From the NCBI GenBank assembly GCA_048887165.1, contig JBHLJZ010000007.1:6537-70536 (forward strand): a stretch of DNA of 64,000 nt, in the 5' to 3' direction. The notes under the pieces are model-generated. The model worked only from the letters and a program-made list of their open reading frames with translations. It did not search any database and had not been told where the DNA came from. Origin of the DNA: SOKP01 sp048887165 (GTDB lineage Archaea > Asgardarchaeota > Lokiarchaeia > Sigyniarchaeales > SOKP01). Position 1 is the first letter of the stretch. Each line of letters opens with the position of its first letter. Below, piece after piece: positions 61,017 through 64,000 of this stretch. The position numbers were made by a program, and so were the translations under genes.

Positions 61017-61901
61017 TTATTTTGATCTAAGTAATTGATCAACCCAACAATCATAATATTTTCCATATAATATGATTCGCGGAACAACATCCTTGAATCC
61101 TTCGGTTTGTAATTCTTCTTGAATTTTCTGAGACTCTATGGATGTTCTTGCCCATGTGTGCATCGTAATATAGTTTGGAATATTACTATAGCTTAAACAA
61201 TATACAACATTCTGAGCATATTTGTGGTAAATATGCTGGATTGTAGAATTTATGTCAGTACCTTCATTTAAAAATATATGAAATATTGTTATAAAATTAT
61301 TTTCTGATTTTGGAGTCCATTCTATTGTAAAATAAGCTAACTTATTCTTAATCATTCGATCTAGACGCCTTCTAACAGTTTTTGCAGAAATCCCTACATC
61401 TTCTCCTATATCTGTTAATGGTTTCCTTGAATCTCTATTAAGAGTCTTTAAAATCTTGAAGTCGACACTTGAAAGTGTTTCTGGTGTAGTTATGTATGGT
61501 ATATTTATAATTCCAATAGATGGTTCACTTATTTGACTCGTTTTTGTTAAAAAAGAACTGAATTCTTGAAGTTCTGAGATATTCTTTAGATAAGCGCCGA
61601 TATATAGATATTTACCACTAGCTATTGAAACAATATAAATAGTTTCGTGATTCCCTAACTCTTGACTAATTAAATCTATCGATTTTGCATTTGACGTACC
61701 GGAACATAGAAGCCATAGACCTTTTAGCGAGATCATAGTGGGTCTAACAATAAAAGCATTAATAGTACCATCATCTATTAAGTTTTGAATACGTTTATGA
61801 ATAGTACTAACAGACATGCTCGTAATTTCAGCTAATTCTCTAAAGGTTAAGCGAGAGTTTTCTAAAAGTTTTCTAATAATGATTAAGTCAATTTCATCCA
61901 T
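61017..61901 (-). CDS. Tandem Lrp/AsnC-type regulator
   Basis: A 294-residue protein with two Lrp/AsnC units. Each has a helix-turn-helix (MDEIDLIIIRKLLENSRLTF then FRELAEITSMSVSTIHKRI; later LTDIGEDVGISAKTVRRRL) followed by a RAM-like part. Such tandem proteins resemble the heme-biosynthesis Ahb-type or archaeal double-Lrp proteins, but the catalytic residues of those enzymes were not evident. It is divergent from the DUF998-NapH-like pair, so it may regulate it. Confidence 0.82.
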   Translation of the reverse strand: MDEIDLIIIRKLLENSRLTFRELAEITSMSVSTIHKRIQNLIDDGTINAFIVRPTMISLKGLWLLCSGTSNAKSIDLISQELGNHETIYIVSIASGKYLYIGAYLKNISELQEFSSFLTKTSQISEPSIGIINIPYITTPETLSSVDFKILKTLNRDSRKPLTDIGEDVGISAKTVRRRLDRMIKNKLAYFTIEWTPKSENNFITIFHIFLNEGTDINSTIQHIYHKYAQNVVYCLSYSNIPNYITMHTWARTSIESQKIQEELQTEGFKDVVPRIILYGKYYDCWVDQLLRSK

Positions 61902-61998
61902 GATACTGACAAGAAATCTAATTATTTTTTATAATTATAATTTTCTCATCCTTATTAAAGATAGCAAAGTTTTAATTATAAGCAAAAAACCAGTTAAT
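61902..61998. promoter_or_regulatory. Divergent promoter region with palindrome
   Basis: The 97-base spacer between the tandem-Lrp gene and the DUF998 gene has a perfect palindrome TTATAATTATAA (61929-61940). A regulator bound here could govern both directions; autoregulation by the Lrp-like protein is a guess. Confidence 0.4.
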
Positions 61999-62607
61999 AT
62001 GAATTTATTCCAAATTTTAGCCATTTGTGGAATGTTTAGTCCCATCATATATACTGCGATGTGGATTATTATTGGGAGTAGACAATCAGGTTATAACCAT
62101 ATCCGTGATGATATAAGTTCGCTTTTTGCAGTTGGTGCTCCTAATAGACGGTTAGCACAGTCATTTGTGATTACTGAAAGTATTTTGTTGTTTGTATTCT
62201 TTATTGGATTACAGGAGGGAATCAATGATGGTGGAGGTTCCATTATTGGACCAATTCTTTTATTAATTAGTTCAATCTTGGGAATATTGATAGCTTTTTT
62301 CTTTCCTCTCGATGAAGGAGGCGAATTTACAACTTATAAAGGAAAAATGCATATAATCCTTGTAGTCCTGATGGGATTATTCACAATTTCGGGAATGGTA
62401 GCACTTTGGATTCGATTACACTCCGTACCCCTATGGAGTGTTTTTGCTATTTTTTCACTTATTTCAGCGATTCTATCATTTGTTGGTGTAATTATCTCTG
62501 GTATTTTTGCCTCAGGTAAGTATAGGGGGATAATTGAAAGAATAATGGTAACTCCTTTTCAGCTATATTATTTTATTCTTGCTCTGATGGTATTTCTAAA
62601 TAATTAA
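61999..62607 (+). CDS. DUF998-family membrane protein, second copy
   Basis: A 202-residue protein with six membrane helices, starting MNLFQILAICGMFSPIIY. GYNHIRDDISSLFAVGAPN matches the DUF998 loop of the copy at 59642. Longer starts exist in the frame, but they would cover the regulator gene on the other strand, so I chose the ATG at 61999. Function unknown. NapH-like gene follows 11 bases downstream. Confidence 0.82.
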   Translation: MNLFQILAICGMFSPIIYTAMWIIIGSRQSGYNHIRDDISSLFAVGAPNRRLAQSFVITESILLFVFFIGLQEGINDGGGSIIGPILLLISSILGILIAFFFPLDEGGEFTTYKGKMHIILVVLMGLFTISGMVALWIRLHSVPLWSVFAIFSLISAILSFVGVIISGIFASGKYRGIIERIMVTPFQLYYFILALMVFLNN

Positions 62608-62618
62608 TAGGAATTATC

Positions 62619-63812
62619 ATGATTAGTCAAAATTTTGATGAATTAATCCAATCTTTATATTTTCCTCATATTAATAACATTATATTAATAATCTTATCAT
62701 TTATAATTCTAATCTCTGTTGGTTTAATTGCGGTAATTTTATTACGGACTCAAAGATTAAACAATAAGTTGAAAATAGTCCTACTATCAATTTCATTCAT
62801 TTTTGGGGGGTTTATTTTAGGCGGTGTTCCTAATGTGGTATTGGTAATACAACATATTTTTGCGGATATTCTTTTTCCAAATCGCTGGCTACTTTTATTT
62901 ATAAGGGTCTCGATATTTCTAGGTTTGACATTAATTTTTGGCAGAATTTTTTGCGGTTATGTATGTCCTTTAGGGGCGATACAAGAACTGACATCTATGA
63001 TAAGATTCAAACCAAAATTGGATTACAATAGAAAATATTGGAAGAAAAAGAATTATCTAAGATGGGGATTTTTTGCAGCTTATGCAGTAATAACAGCTAT
63101 ATGGGGATTACAAGCAACGTTATTTATGAATCCTATTAATGGATTTCTTATTTATTGGACCCCAATCAATATAATGATAATTGTAGCATTTATCATATTC
63201 TTAATGACTATTTTTATAAGTCTTTTCATATATCGTCCTTATTGTAGATTTTTCTGTCCTTTTGGTGCTTTAGCTTTTTTATTTGGTAAAGTTAGTCCAT
63301 TGAAAATAAGAAGAACTCCTTATTGTAATGAATGTGCAATTTGTGAAAAAATCTGCCCTACTCTAGAGGGGTTCGATTTCAGTACGAAAGGTGAATGTTA
63401 CTATTGTAACCGTTGTATAGATTTTTGTACAAACGAGATGTTTATCGATATTGAAAAAATTTCTCAGATTAATAGACTTCTTACAACATATACTTTAGAT
63501 TTTGATTCTATACCAAAAGAAAAATATTTCGATAAAATATTTAGAAGTATAATAAGATTACTAATACCATATAAACGCAATCATGCCTTTGAACAACTGA
63601 CTGATGCTCTTAATGGCAAAAAAGATATGAATTTAGATGTGATTCAAAATATTATCCTAAGATTGAGGGAGATCTTTCCTGAGGAGATAAGACAATTAGA
63701 CGTACCAAAATATAGAAAATGGATTGAAGAAAATGAGGCTAGATGGAAAGATAAAATTGAATCAGTACAACTTGATAAATTATTTTATGGCTTGAAAAAG
63801 GAAACCCAGTAA
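62619..63812 (+). CDS. NapH/polyferredoxin-like membrane 4Fe-4S protein
   Basis: A 397-residue protein with five or six membrane helices and iron-sulfur sites. Membrane-face motifs FCGYVCPLGAI and CRFFCPFGAL are the two CxxxCP marks of the NapH/MauN/NosR family. Two 4Fe-4S clusters are suggested by CNECAICEKICP and CYYCNRCIDFC. A C-terminal cytosolic tail of about 110 residues without cysteines is added. It should accept electrons from quinol or a flavoprotein and pass them across or along the membrane. Cotranscription with DUF998 is likely (11-base gap). Confidence 0.85.
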   Translation: MISQNFDELIQSLYFPHINNIILIILSFIILISVGLIAVILLRTQRLNNKLKIVLLSISFIFGGFILGGVPNVVLVIQHIFADILFPNRWLLLFIRVSIFLGLTLIFGRIFCGYVCPLGAIQELTSMIRFKPKLDYNRKYWKKKNYLRWGFFAAYAVITAIWGLQATLFMNPINGFLIYWTPINIMIIVAFIIFLMTIFISLFIYRPYCRFFCPFGALAFLFGKVSPLKIRRTPYCNECAICEKICPTLEGFDFSTKGECYYCNRCIDFCTNEMFIDIEKISQINRLLTTYTLDFDSIPKEKYFDKIFRSIIRLLIPYKRNHAFEQLTDALNGKKDMNLDVIQNIILRLREIFPEEIRQLDVPKYRKWIEENEARWKDKIESVQLDKLFYGLKKETQ

Positions 63813-63875
63813 TTATTTTTTTATTATATTTACTTATTGATTTTTATAATCAACAAAATTTTCAGAGGAAAGATA

Positions 63876-63920
63876 ATGAAAGCTATTGTATATGAGAAAT
63901 TTGGCTCACCTGATTATTAA
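63876..63920 (+). pseudogene. Truncated N-terminal fragment of MDR gene
   Basis: A 15-codon frame, MKAIVYEKFGSPDY then TAA, matches the N-termini of the three MDR proteins in this window (MKAVIYERYGPPEV, MKAILCPKYGSPDV). A strong ribosome site (CAGAGGAAAG) precedes the ATG. The frame then ends and no MDR sequence continues, so this is a cut-off gene start or a deletion scar; a functional leader peptide cannot be excluded. Confidence 0.6.
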
Positions 63921-63940
63921 CATAACTTTTAATAAATTAA

Positions 63941-64000
63941 TTATTCCATAGATTCAAATAGATTTACAGAAAAATCAATAATATCTCTACTCGATTTTCC
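63941..64000 (-). CDS. Partial gene, C-terminal 19 codons
   Basis: A minus-strand frame open to the right edge ends in TAA at 63941-63943; it reads GKSSRDIIDFSVNLFESME. It resembles the C-terminus of a soluble protein, but too little is visible to name it. Confidence 0.45.
   Translation of the reverse strand, partial: GKSSRDIIDFSVNLFESME

Noticed and set aside
61816..61998. Extension of the DUF998 frame upstream of its ATG
   Set aside because: It would overlap the 5' end of the tandem-Lrp gene on the other strand by 86 bases, and the DUF998 family start fits the ATG at 61999.
1..64000. CRISPR array or insertion sequence
   Set aside because: No regularly spaced direct repeat and no transposase-like frame or terminal inverted repeat pair was found.

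Overview
The window is strongly AT-rich and gene-dense, with one continuous set of archaeal genes and no rRNA, tRNA, CRISPR array or insertion sequence that I could recognise. The NurA-HerA-Mre11-Rad50 cluster, TATA-box promoters and a geranylgeranyl-reductase-type flavoprotein mark it as archaeal. A longin plus roadblock-like protein, a second longin-like protein, isoprenylcysteine-methyltransferase-like proteins and a SET protein make an Asgard archaeon (Lokiarchaeia-like) the best guess. That assignment is inference; no marker gene settles it. The sequence looks like a draft or metagenomic assembly: a 10-N gap lies inside rad50, and two or three genes appear frameshifted at A/T homopolymers.

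Layout. 1-3000: partial gene, unknown protein, geranylgeranyl-reductase-like flavoprotein, frameshifted longin-roadblock protein. 3100-11600: thioredoxin, winged-helix regulator, two MFS transporters around an Old Yellow Enzyme, a glycolate/lactate-oxidase-like FAD/Fe-S pair, and an acetoacetate-decarboxylase-like protein. 11600-22900: a sulfur and metal block with a GNAT-YoaP protein, a TusDCB/DsrEFH triplet, a CDF metal exporter, an FTR1 permease, a solo DsrE protein with a winged-helix regulator, an orphan solute-binding protein, a MoaD/ThiS-like carrier, a Cys-tailed Lrp regulator, a PP-loop/NFACT-R fusion, cysteine synthase, TusA and an E1-like enzyme. 22900-35200: single genes, including hydrolases, a cold-shock protein, a PH-like/winged-helix/zinc-ribbon protein, USP, SET, QueG-like, a Lys/Gly-rich small protein, a longin-like protein, a 51-residue membrane microprotein, SDR and ICMT-like.

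35400-41600 holds the end-resection operon nurA-herA-mre11-rad50. 41700-49400 holds an MBL hydrolase, a small zinc-ribbon protein, an ICMT-like protein, an M28 peptidase, small membrane proteins, a second OYE and a PNPOx-like protein. 49400-64000 is redox and membrane rich: a hydrolase, a CoA-transferase, an MDR-flavodoxin-Fe/S operon, two more quinone-oxidoreductase-like MDR genes with small membrane proteins, an ABC-2 exporter, an internally duplicated membrane protein, two DUF998 proteins, a frameshifted flavodoxin-like protein, a tandem-Lrp regulator and a NapH-like polyferredoxin. A 15-codon fragment matching MDR N-termini lies near the right edge.

How it fits together. The sulfur genes could form one persulfide and thiocarboxylate trafficking network: Tus/DsrE proteins, TusA, E1-like enzyme, MoaD-like carrier, then cysteine synthase and/or a tRNA-thiolating PP-loop enzyme. 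Several promoters carry perfect inverted repeats, two of which enclose the predicted TATA box (cold-shock gene, MBL gene), suggesting repressor occlusion or another local control. The most unusual items are the sulfur locus, the Cys-tailed Lrp protein, the PH-like/winged-helix/zinc-ribbon protein, the Lys/Gly-rich 60-mer, the unlisted 51-residue membrane protein and the MDR remnant.
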